A stretch of 64,000 nt of DNA, taken from assembly GCA_008360975.2 (NCBI GenBank), contig CM039183.1, positions 12,613,762 to 12,677,761 on the forward strand, written 5' to 3'. A program made the position numbers and the translations under genes. The notes under the pieces are model-generated. The model was not told the DNA's origin. It did not search any database and saw only the letters and a program-made list of their open reading frames with translations. This document shows positions 44,623-56,520 of the stretch, in pieces. This DNA comes from Lichenostomus cassidix. Lineage: Eukaryota; Chordata; Aves; Passeriformes; Meliphagidae. Each line of letters begins with the position of its first letter. Position 1 is the stretch's first letter.

Positions 44623-47600
44623 ATTTAAACAGTTATTCAGAACCTTCTGCAATTCCTGGCAGCTGCTCCATCCTGAATAATTTATCATTTGTTAACGGTG
44701 ATACCTCACCTCTCATTGATACCTATTCCTAAGTTGCTTATAAAGGTGATGAACAGTTTTCTGACCACTTACTGACCATTTACTCTTACCTTTTATTTCC
44801 TGTCTTTTACCCTATTATTCACCCATGCAAGTACTTTTGTTTTTTATACTGTCTTAATTTTCTTGAGGACATTTGGTGAAGGCCAAAACCCTCCTGAAAA
44901 TGCAATAGTCAAGCTCATATCAATATCCATCTCAACCTCTAGAAGCTTTAGATTTGTGAGGCAGGACTGCTCATCATAAAAACCACATGGCTCTGTCTCA
45001 GTACTAGAGAAAACAGTCCAAATCTGCATTAGATAAAAATTAAACTTCTAATAAAAAGCCAAACAAACCCAGACAGCTGATGTGGAGAAAAAGACAAGAC
45101 AGAGCAAGCAATACTACTGAATGCTTCAGCAGCAATGGTGAAAATTATGGAGAACTAAGAAACATTTCAGAAGGAAACAGAAGTACCAGACAGGAAAATC
45201 CAGCTTGAAATAAATAAGCACATATTAGCCTAAAATAATCCCATACATCAGTTACTGAACATAAGCACTATGCTCAGTAGGCAGAACATCTCTATAGGAG
45301 CAAACATAAATAACAGTATCAGTTTCTGCCCAGCCTCCATCAGAAGTGAACAATACAGATAACATATTTTCAAATGAGTGGAGGAAAATCAAACATTTGA
45401 CAGCTTTATGCTCTTCAATGCCGTTGTTGCATCTGACACACTTTTCTAAATGTCATTGATTTTAAGATAGTGGGACTAGCTAAAATGATAGCAGGAAAAA
45501 TAAGAAGTCTTTTTACTGTAGTTGTGAATAGAGAGAAAGAAAAAGAAGAGGCACATTTTAAAAGTATTGGAAAATATATTTGACAAGTAAAAATAAACTG
45601 TGGGATTCATTGCTGCACAATGCAAAATGTCTGTGATGGCCTTGAATAATTAAATGATGCATCAGAAAACAAGGTGAATGAAATTATATGGCCAAGGTAA
45701 TAAAGATATTTCACATCAATCTGTGATATTATAGAACCGATTAGCTGAAACAAGGATTGTTTTTTTGAGGAGCTGTTCTCTGGATGGAGCAGAACATGGT
45801 GGAGTCCATGGTTTTCCATTTTAAGTCTGAAAAGTAATAAATGCGAAATGTTGAAAAAGTTTTTATTTTTCAAATCCTAACTTAAACCCCTTAAATTATA
45901 AGAGAAGCTAAGCTATGCAATGTTTGTTCAACCAGCTAGTTGTCTGCAATATTTATGAGTTTCATGGGAATAACAGTAAATGTCAGAAATGAATGTATGC
46001 CCTCATGGCCAAGTCAGAGTGACTCAATTTTTCATGTCTCCTTTTCAGTGATATAAGGCTCAAAATGTTTTAAAATGCATTTAGAGTGTTCCTTGTTAAA
46101 AACCTTATGGGTATCCCAAAGCTGGTATTTTCAAAAGATTTTGGAATAATGTAATATGCTAAAATGTCTGGGAATGGCTATGCATCATTGTAAGGATCAG
46201 TCTGCCTTATTCATCTTCCAGACACTCTTTGAATGTGCACAATGAAGCCAAAGCCAGAATTCTGATTTCATTGTAGCTGCTCTCTGACTTCAGAGGAAGA
46301 CCTTTCTAAGGATTAGCTGAGTGATACAAGGAAGAGCTAAAACAGGTTTTCTTCCTGTTAAACAATTTTGCTATGACTCAGAAGCAGGACAAAGGATGAA
46401 CAGAACACAGGAACTTAAGAACATGTTCTGTGTGGTGTAAAATGTCTTAACTTGGATTCCTTTTACAGGAAATCTGCTTAGGAATAGCTGAGATCCTTTT
46501 AGAAATTATTTGCTGAAAAAAAATAAGAAAAAAATTCCTATCAATATGTGTTTAAGTCCTGATTACATGATTTTTCAGCTTTACATGAGAGTGAGTTACC
46601 AGCACTTCCTTGAAGATTATCATACTCTGATCTTTGCTCATTGAAGTATGAGAGTTTGAAAAATGCACAAAGAGAGCAAATAATTTCACTGCAATAATGA
46701 TGAAAATAGGAGATCTTTTTTAAGGACCAGATTATATAAGTAAGTAGCCAAACCACCCCCCTATTTTCATATTAAAACAAGTGTGATTTTTCCTTTCTGT
46801 GATTGTTTTGTGAGGAATAAACTTCTGGTTTGTGATACCTGAGGTAGTTTGGGTATTTCCCTATGCAGATCTGTGCTATCTGTGCTGTTATGATCCAGTC
46901 ACTTGTCCTATATCTTGAGAAAAATCCCAGTTTTCTTCACTGTATGTTAAAAAAGCAATCTGTGTGAATGGTTAATAGAGGAGTCAGTCATGGAAGGTTT
47001 GTCCTTCTCCAGCAGGGAAGGGTGCACTCCAGTTATTACTAATATTTAAATGTAAAACCTGTATTTCTGGTGAACACTCTGCAGCAGATTGACAGCATGA
47101 TAGCCTTAAAAGTTCTGTCTTTTAGAAATCATTCTCATCTCTCAGAACGTCTTATAGTATTTCTTGTAATAATGTCATTTTAAACCTCAGCTTTTAAAAA
47201 AAGGTTTTGAGGAAAAAATCCTGCAGCAAAAATAGAAAATTCTAAAATGTTTTATGACAACAGTTTAAAATGAAACTGTTTCAGCATTAAAAATCCATTA
47301 AAAGTTAAATGAAACCTCCCAGCACAAAGACAAATATCTAGGGATTCAATTACTGAAACTGCTTGCAATCGACTTATTTAAGTGGAAGATTCTTTTTTTC
47401 AAGCTTACAAGAAAAAAAGAATTCTTGAAATAAAATAAAGAAGCCAATTCAAAGTTTCAGTACATCACAAAGCAATAAAGAAATTTAATATGATATTAAC
47501 ATATGAAACAGAAGTTAACTATGCTTTCCAAAGTGTTCTTTAAACAGATATGGAAAAAAATGGGCTGATGATACATTCTTAGGTTTCTGATTTAAAATTG

Positions 47601-49454
47601 CAGTGTTCCATAATTTCAGATTAATAAACTGAGTAGGAAAGTTGGTTGTCATGAGCTATGCTTATGCTTCTGGACCTAAGCCCATTCAGAATTAGAAATA
47701 GAGAATATTTGCTAAAATTTGCCAGATCTGAAGATAATTTTGAATTTTGGCTTATCTGACTTAAAAGCAAAGTGTTCAAGTCTTTTTTTCCTTCCTAATG
47801 AAATGGATAGAAATATTCAGTGTTCACTTATATTGATCCAGAACAGATTAAAATAGAACACTGTGAGAATCTGCTTTAGCTCTCTGTTACAAGAGGTCTA
47901 GAGTTCAAAGACTTTGCACTGCTGTACATTTACTAAGAAAATAATATCCATCATTCTGTACTAGCTGATGATTTCTTTAGCTAGGGAAAGGAAAAAAAAA
48001 AAGAGAAGTAAAAACGAATACCACTTTTATTCCAGAAAGTTAGTTCTCTCAGGGGTGTTTTTCAACTCTTATTTCTTATCCTTCTAACAAAACTGAAAAA
48101 AAAAATACAGCAACTCTTCTCATCACTCATAAATCTAGCATACGTATAACCATGGTAAGAATTGTTCTTTTCCAGCTTTATATAACTTGGGTACATTCCT
48201 CTCATTTGTTTAGAGGTGGACATTTTCAGCCCAGGAAGATGACTGTAAGTAGCCTGTCTGGCCTTCTGCAAATTACTTGATAACGTAAACAGGTCACTTC
48301 ATCTGAGCTACCTAGGGTTTGAGCAGAAGCACACACTGATTTAAATTTCCTAAGTGATGAAAATCCTCCACTTAACCTGGACAAACCTTCCTCTGATGAA
48401 TTGGTGCCTTTGCTAACAGTGTTATGTCCTTGAAAGGTGTTCAGCACTTGGCATGAAATGCAGCTGTGGTCTCCATGACATATGCTAGGCAAGCTAATAA
48501 TAACATTTTTATTCAGCTCTAAAGAATCAGTTTGCAAAATGTCTAATTTACATAGTTGACTAAGTTTGGCTGGTTTGTGGGGTTTTTTTTGGTTTTTTTT
48601 GTTTTTTTTTACTCTATATATCTACATGCAAGGCAAATGTGGAAAACCAGAAAGTTATTAGAGGAGTTTGAAATGTAAGATAAGTACTGACAGGAGAAGA
48701 GGAATATCAAATCCTGGCAAAGAAGTACCTTCCTGTCTGTAAAATAGACACCTCTCTAGTGTCACACAGCAGAGAGGGAGGAGAGGAAAAAAACCAGTGC
48801 AAAGAAGGCACAGTTGTCAGAAAGGCAGACAAAAGAGTAATTGCCATGTTAAATAGCAAATTTGGGCATGCCTGCTGAAAGCAATTGGAGTTCACATAGG
48901 TGAGAACGAAGGAAAGCTCTGAGTTCATATATAACTGACACAAATTAGTAATAAGCTATTTATTCTCGCTGCTCCTGTCACCTTTGGCTAATCACAGCCT
49001 TTCACAGGAGAGTAATGATTAAAGTCATCATGACCAGATTTAACCCACTGACCAAGAAATAGGCAAATGGATCCACTCTTGTGACCAAAGTCAAGAATGG
49101 CCAGTGTACAAAATTAACCCAGTCTTAATGATATTTGAGAAATGTAATTTCATGCTCCACCTCAGATGGGTTGCCTTGCCTTGTTATAGCTCTTTAGAAT
49201 CACTAATACTATTTTTGAAGAGGGAAGAAACCCTTCAGTGAATTGAAGAGAAAGTTGAGTTTCATCCTCAGTTCCTAAACGTGGTAATCCTAAACAAAAT
49301 GTCTAAATTATGTGGACATCACAGTTAAATGACAGAATCCATCAGCAGAAGCATCCATGAGTGTGTAGTAGGAAATATAGATATTTTTTATTTCCCTGAG
49401 TAAATTACAAATGCGATTGCCAGTGCTTTGAGGACAGCCAACTGCTTCAGTCAT
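44623..49454. other. Gene-free stretch
   Basis: AT-rich unique sequence with many A-runs. A G/T-rich low-complexity tract lies at about 48575-48611. Sequence at 47100-47480 has a mildly enhancer-like texture. No gene, RNA or mobile element recognised in the 4.8 kb. Confidence 0.55.
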
Positions 49455-49857
49455 TGGCCAGGGCCAGGGAAGTCATCATGCCCCTATACCTGGAATTTGT
49501 GAGGCTTCAGGTGGAATCCTGTGCCTGATTTTGGCCTTCTCTGTACAAGAAGGATGCTGTTGACATGCTGAAGGGAATCCAGGAGGCCAAAAGGATAGTC
49601 AGGAGCCTGAAACACAGTGACTGAGGAAAAGCTGAGTGAGCTGGACTTGCCCGACCTTAGGAAGAAAAAGTCTCAGTGAGACCTTACCGGTTGTCTACAA
49701 CTCCTGTTGCCCTGGGAGGCTGTGGAATCCCCATCACTGGAGATGTTCTCTGGGCAACCCTGAGTAACCTAATCTAATTAGACCTTCTTTGAGCAAGGGT
49801 TTGGACTAGGTGTCTTCTTGAGCTCCCTTCCAGCCTAAATTCTTCCGTGATTTGAAA
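49455..49857 (+). mobile_element. CR1 LINE, ORF2 end plus 3' UTR, internally deleted
   Basis: The landmarks follow CR1 order. The decayed reverse-transcriptase end comes first (ggaatttgtgaggcttcagg, cctgattttggccttc, acaagaagga). Then agctgagtgagctggacttg, cagtgagaccttaccggttg and tctacaactcctg follow. After a gap come ggctgtggaatccccatcac, ggagatgttct and the tail gggtttggactaggtg and cccttccagcctaaattctt. The usual stretch between 'tctacaact' and 'ggctgtggaatc' is mostly missing. Stops interrupt the reading frame, so it is inactive. Confidence 0.9.
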
Positions 49858-50472
49858 TCCTCAGAGCTGCTTTGAGGAGAATGAACATGCCTTGACTGTT
49901 TATTCAAAAGCTCTCACAGACCTTGTGCAGGGAATGAAAGCAAAGAACTGAAGTAAAATACTTTTACAAACTAGATCACACCACATTTGAGTAAGGGTGG
50001 CATGCATTAAAATTGTAATTTTGTCGTTGTAGGCTAGTTGTGCTTTTAATATGAGTGTGTGTGTGTGAACTGAAGCAACTGAAGAGCAGCTGATTTCTTA
50101 AAGTTGTTTTTAGCTTCATATTAAGTCTCTTGTATTTACTTTTATAAGCAAGTATAGGTAATTCTTGTTACTTTTAGATTAGTTCCATTTACCTTCTCTC
50201 CTTATTCACCTTTACACCTACATGAAGAAGAAATTTAAGAAACCTTACTTAGTCTGAAATGCACATCATTTACTTGCAATTACCCACCAAGCACTGTGAA
50301 TTAACCCACCTTTATCATGCTCTTTTATGCATTAATTGGTTACCAAATAATTTCAAGCCAGTTAAATTGCTTGACCCTCTCAAATTTTCCCAGTCCACCT
50401 TTTTCCCTTCTTCTGTGCTTCAGAACTTCCTACCTTCTGTTGAACTGGCAATTAATCATAACAACTCTGCTG
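49858..50472. other. Gene-free stretch
   Basis: A (GT)n tract of about 14 bases lies at 50054-50067. Unique sequence otherwise; the plus frame at 50259-50534 has no domain. Confidence 0.55.
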
Positions 50473-50488
50473 GCAAGCAATTGCTTGC
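50473..50488. other. 16-bp perfect palindrome
   Basis: The sequence gcaagcaattgcttgc equals its reverse complement. Its ATTGCTTGC half-sites loosely resemble C/EBP-type motifs. Function is unknown. Confidence 0.8.
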
Positions 50489-53103
50489 TCTTTATAGAGC
50501 ACACCGTATGTCTCTTGCTCAGAGCTCTGTATAGTTTTTGGGTATGTTAAAAATAAAGCAGGTTGCAAATAGCTGAGGCTCCTAGCTAGAAGCTGCTTTT
50601 GGAGTTCTCTGTGTGATAGAAGCGGAGTATTTTGTGTGTCAAAAAAGATGATGCTCTTGCAGGGAGAAGCATGAACAATACCTTTGCAATTTCTTTATCA
50701 GTAAGAGGAGACCTCATGCAGTGACAGAGTTTTGACTCAGATTTCCCTTAGATATTTCAGCAATGTCTCCCATCTGAAATAGGATTGACTAACAGCCTGG
50801 AGTCAGAGCAGAAGTGCTGCTCAAAATGGAGTTCAGCATGTGTTTTAATTGTGTATTCAAACCCAAGGGGAGGCAGAAAGGCTTCAGCCTGTGCTTAAAT
50901 CCATAAACAATCAGGAAAGCATTTATATACACTTTAAATGGAAGACTGAATGGCTTTCTGAAATGGAAAGGGAATACTTAGAATGGATTCTGGTTGGCAA
51001 GCTTAATGTAACCTTGTGCCCAAAATGTGATTTGTTGGTTTTTTTTTTTTTTTAGGTTGAGGAGATGTGTTTGACCAAATGTAGCTCAAGTGGTATTTTG
51101 AGAGTTGGGGCATTCCCAGTTTAAGCAACAGCATCTCGACCTCTGCATTGAATCATTTTAATCAATCCAAGGCTTCTCTTGGGTCAGGCATCATCAGTGT
51201 TGTGGGCAGAGTAGGTTGTTTTGAGGAGGGCTGACCCTTTATCTTCAATCACTTGCACTTGCCCTTCTTCCTTGGCCAACACAGGGCTGCTTTGAAAAGG
51301 GTATTAATAATTAGCTGAAATAGATACTGATATTTTTAGTGCAACAGTCAAATAAACATCTTTTTTAGGTATGAAGGATATTTCAAAGTTTCTAGCTTTT
51401 TTTGTTCTTACCTGAAATCTATTGTTTCAGTGCAAAAAGCTGTTCTATGTTAAATTGTGGGAAGGAATACCCAGAAGGATAAAACCCAGACCCATGTGGC
51501 ATAAATAGCTAACCATCCAGAGGAGTCCATGAGGAATTATTTTTGCCAACATGATTCTGCTGGTTGTTATTGTTTAAAAGGAAGCAACCCAAACCCCAAA
51601 CAAACTACAAAGTATTCATATCTGCTAGATTTCATCACACCAGCACATTGAAACACAGGGAACCTCTGAAAATCAGGTTTGCCTAAGGCCCTTATTTTAG
51701 CAATATTCTAATATTGCAGTCCTGCACCTCATGGTGTTCTGCGTGGTTTAATAATGTGCAGCAGCTGATTATTTTTGGCTCTGAGCAGTGCTGAGTCATA
51801 ACAGGAATTATAAGAAATACAGGCACACATGAACTTCATGGGCATCAGCCTTACTCAGGGTCAGAGGCAGACATGTCAAAAAGCAGGGAACAGCAGGGCC
51901 AAGGGCTTTCCCAGCTTTCTTCTTCCCCACCTGGGGAAATCAGCAGGAGTAGAAGTGAAGCAAATTCTCAATCCTCAGTGATACAGTTGGCTTTTTGAGC
52001 TTTGCTTGGAGGTAGATACATATCAAAAAAGAAAAAAATAGTGGTGGCATGCTACAGGGGTGAACAGGAAATAGCGATTTCCTGTTCCAATCCTGAACCC
52101 GTTGGTGACAAGAGCAAAACACAGTTTTTTTCTTAATTTTTGATTTCATTACCTCAGATATGCATGTTTTGTGTCGAGGATCTGATTGACTTCCAGCTCC
52201 ATGTTCTTCTCCCCTTTTGGAAATCTCCTGTTTAGAAATCACTCATGCTTAATCTTTGTAAACTCCACCCAGTCTGAACATTCTGAGAGGTCTAAAGAAC
52301 AGAACAAGGAACTGGTTTTGAATTGTTATTATTGCATTGTTTTCTCCCTTTGCTATCTTCAGTGTGAAGAGATTATACCCTCTTGTAAATTAAAAATAGT
52401 CAAAACACATCACTGTGCTCCTATTTAAGTCACAAGATAGATGTTTCTGTACCATGTTTGGTTCAGCATTATATGAGAAAGTCCTTTGTCTCCTGAGGGT
52501 GCTGAGATGCTGGCAGCATAAAAAAATCCCCACTCTACTTTGAGATTACAAAGTCCCCATCAATGGTTTTCATGTGTAGCCTACAGGTAGGGTTGTTTGA
52601 AAAGATGCAGGAATGTTAGTGGATGTTCCACAGAGGAAAAAATACTGAATTTCTCAGTTTTCTTGCTAATAAAAATAGGCTTTCATTCCGTTCTTGTATT
52701 TATTACCATGAAATACATGGTAATAAATGTAGTGAAACAGTAGCATATTCCCTATCTTTCTTGATTTACATGTAATATCCTTTAAGAACTTGTAAGTAGT
52801 TTGAATAAAAAAAACCCTGAAACAGGAATATTGCCTCAGCCAGGAGGGTTTTAAATTTGCATGCTTGTTCTTAATGCAGAGAGTAAGAAGATAGACCAGA
52901 GAGAACATTTTGTACCAATTCAAGTAATCTGCTTGTCTAGTCTGGCTTTTTGATTTTTTGTTGACATTGTCCTTTAGTTAGATGTAATTTCCTGGCAATT
53001 TAAGGCCTTTTGAATATTTAAATATTTTGATGGTTTAAAGGGTCAAAGCTCTGGAGGGTAAAGGAGGCCAAGAAAGATGTTTTAAATGAAAGGATCACCT
53101 CCT
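50489..53103. other. Gene-free stretch
   Basis: A T15 run (51039-51053) is followed by AGGTTGAG. TGAGTCAT, an AP-1 type site, lies near 51792 in complex sequence (51715-51810). No gene or mobile element recognised. Confidence 0.55.
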
Positions 53104-53258
53104 AAGGACCACTAAGATTACAAAGAGACTGGAGAATCTCTAATCTCAAAAAAGACTGAGAGCTGGGGCTGTTTAGCTTGGAGAAGAAAAGGCTCTAGGA
53201 GGAACATATGGATGTGTGTAAATGCCTAAAAAGATGGTGTAAAGGTGGAGTGAAGCTT
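53104..53258 (+). mobile_element. CR1 LINE fragment
   Basis: Shows the conserved CR1 3' ORF2 words in order: aagagactggagaatctcta, gactgagagctggggctgtt, agcttggagaagaaaaggct, tgtgtaaatgcctaaaaaga and tggtgtaaaggtggag. The usual 3' tail is absent, so it is truncated at both ends and decayed. Confidence 0.88.
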
Positions 53259-56200
53259 TTTAGTAGGTGATTTTTAAACTATAAAGGCCATAGGATTAGG
53301 TGAGCACATCTCAGATTTTATATGCCTCACTCGATGCTTTGTATTATTGTGTGAGGGTTACATTTTTAATAGGCAAAATACATTTCAGATATGTTGCATG
53401 CAAATACAGCAATACTTTTAAAAGCTGAGAAACACAGGAATTTTAAATTTTCCTACAGACATGTGAAGGTAATCTAATTTAATTGTCATTTTAATTAATT
53501 TGTAGATCCATACCTATCATTCCCAATGTGAAGTGAGGTAGTAAGTTAAATAACTCAGACAATTAGACCCAAAATGCACATTGTAAAGCTTTCAGCTCTC
53601 TGCTTTTGCTTCATAAGTCAAAATATCAGAAATTCCTGCATCCAATTGACAGCATTTGATATAATAGTTATTTAGAGTTTATAAAGGGGGAATGGGGTTT
53701 ATATGAAATATGCACTTTCAGTGAATTAAAGGCAAAAAAGTTAAAAAAATTGCAGAGGAGCTATAGATATGTTACTGGTGTATAAACAGAAAGAACAAAT
53801 GCAGAGATTTTTCATCCTTTCTGAAGGAAGCAAACAAGTACAATGAAAAGGAGGTTGTGTCATATTAAGTTATGACCAAGGGAATGGAGAATAAAGCATC
53901 AAGAAATAACAGCTTTGAAACACAGGGTTAACAATCATGCTAAATATGTGAGTATTTGTATGTGTCCCCTACATTTTTGGGGTGATAACTCATAGTGTAA
54001 TAGTGTGTTCAAAATTCTATTCATCTTACTCTTGCATTTCACATCTAAAAAATTCATAAGCAAGAAGGTTTTATTTTTTATCTCCCATAGTGGGAGATGA
54101 AATCCAGAGACTTAGAAAAGTCCAGAATCTCAGTAGGAAAGAAGAAAAAGATAATTTGTCTGTAATCTTTAAAGCTAGAATTATTCACTAAAGCCTTTTT
54201 TGAAGGCAAGCATCTACAACACTTCTGTTCCTTTGGAAAATAATAAAATTGTTAGAAAAATGGAAGTCTTTTTAGAAAATGAAAAAGCGGGTCTTGATGA
54301 TACCCAGCAAAAAAATTTTGATGTTTATGTTGGATTTTGTGGTGTTTGGTAGGGTGTTTTAGCCCTGGTTTTTGTTTTGCTTATGGTCTGAAAAACTGTA
54401 TCTTGAGATAAAGACTGAAAATACACCAGCTATTATAAAATCTCTCTTACCTCCTTCTGTGTGGGATTGGTGATATGGGTCTGATTTGCATTTCCTGAAG
54501 TTTGGGTTTCTTAGTGGCAGGAAAACTTCTCACCAGGTCTTTTCTTGTGAGTGCAGGAGAGACCCTGACTGAAGAACAGATGATAAATCAGCTGATTTCT
54601 TGGACAGGGCTTCACACACTCTGTGCAGAGAGCAAAAGCTCCCAGTCCTGTGAGGAGCTAGGAACTATTATCAAAATACAAAGGCTGAAATGTGTTTGTG
54701 TGAGGAAGTCCTAGATAGGAATGTTGGCACAACTTTACTGTTTCGAGTGGATTTGTTATTATTAATTTTGTTCTATAACACAAGTGTAGTTAGCCTTGGA
54801 CATTATTGGTGTTTTGGCTGGTCAAGCAGAGATTTGCATTTGATCATGAGTTAAAATTATTTTTGACAGTGACACAAGTGGTGTAGTGTGTATTTAATGG
54901 GTTAAAATAAGCCTAAATACCATTTCTTTTCTTCCTAGGAAATTAATTAAATGGCTGCTTAAAACAAGTCCCTGTTTAGTGGTTTTCATGAGTTGGGATG
55001 CTTTTCTGAAGCTGAACATGGCTGGCTGTGTGCTGTCAGAATTACCAGGAGCTCATCCTAAGGCCAAGAAATCAGTGGAAATATTCCCTCTAACTACAAG
55101 AAACTTTGGAGGAGACTTCATTTTACTCACAGTAAGATCAAGGTCAAAGGCTCATAAAAAAAAAGATAAATAGAAATGTCCACATTTGATGAAATTGTAA
55201 TGACAACTTGTGTGTGTAATGCATAGACTGAAAAATTCTGCCTACTTTGTCTGCAGCTAGGACTGGTTAACATCTAGAAAGGAGTAATTATTTGAAAATA
55301 TTGCCATTATTATCTGAATAATTTATATGAGTGTGAATACTGCAAAAATATTAATTGAACTCTATTCTGTGAAAACTAACAACACTTACAGGAAATAATA
55401 GTCATAGAATAGTATTGACAAGATCTGCTTGCAGTGCAATCACCAGAGTTTTGTTCTACTTGAGAAGAATGTCTTGAGAGAGATGGAAGAATCTAATCTG
55501 TGTTCTTTCTTTACAGTGCCAAATCTAACAGCTTTAAGTCAGCTTTGCACACATGATGCTGAACCTGATTAAATGTTTTTGAGGATATAATCTTAAAAAA
55601 CTTCACAGTTTATGTGTCTTTTACGAAAGGAGAGTAACTGAGAAATACTTGTAACTGTCTATCTAGAAAATAATGGTTTCACTGTCAGGATGTTCAGTTT
55701 TAGTGCTATTAATAATAATGTAAAGCTCACATATGCTATTTTTCATCTGGAAACAAAAAATGTCTTGGGAAATTCATCTCAGCCCTGTGTCACCATAAGA
55801 CTCATGAAGTGATTAAAGCAAGGACATCAGAGCAGAGAGACAACCCTTCTGTTCCAGGCTGGTGCTCTAACCAAACAATCAATATTCATTTTGGGTACAC
55901 TAGGTCCATCAAGGAACACAGAGCAGATCACAGCTAGTGATCAAGCAGTTTATTTCCAAGGAAGAGTTGTTCAGAGACAAAACAAACAACTCCTCAAGTC
56001 TGAGTTTTAATATTTTAGGGGGGGCAAAAGAGCATGTTGGCAATATCCATGAGCTCTCCAGAGATTTAATGTCTGTCACATGGTAAATGCTGCATAAAAG
56101 TGATACTCAAGGCATTATAAAGAGATGTTATGTTACCAAAGCATATCTATATTTAAATTAAATTAAGGGACATAAGCCCCTTTTATGTGTTTCAAAATAG

Positions 56201-56520
56201 TTTTAGCTTGCAACCTAGTAAATGCTACTGCTTACTAGTTGGATGGATTCATGCACCACTAGAAAACACAGTTCAACCCAACACATAAAATACTTGTAGT
56301 AAAGTAAGTGAGACAGAGGATGATATTAAACAGCATTGCAATTATTGACCTCAAGTGTTTTGATCAAGTTAGGCATCACACTTCAGTAGAATGATCAGTA
56401 GAAATGTGTGTTATATGGAGTTATGGCCACGTGGGAATGATACATCCAGGAAAATAGAATAAATACCAGTGTATTTTGATGGTATCTTGGCTTGATCTTA
56501 AATGGTTATGCATATGCTTT
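53259..56520. other. Gene-free stretch
   Basis: Contains an octamer ATTTGCAT (54484-54491) and TTTTAATTAATTTG near 53492. The plus frames at 54502-54714 and 54979-55173 lack domains. No repeat or RNA recognised. Confidence 0.55.

Noticed and set aside
53534..53547. let-7-like word tgaggtagtaagtt
   Set aside because: It has the let-7 seed with one mismatch, but the following sequence has no complementary arm, so no precursor hairpin can form.
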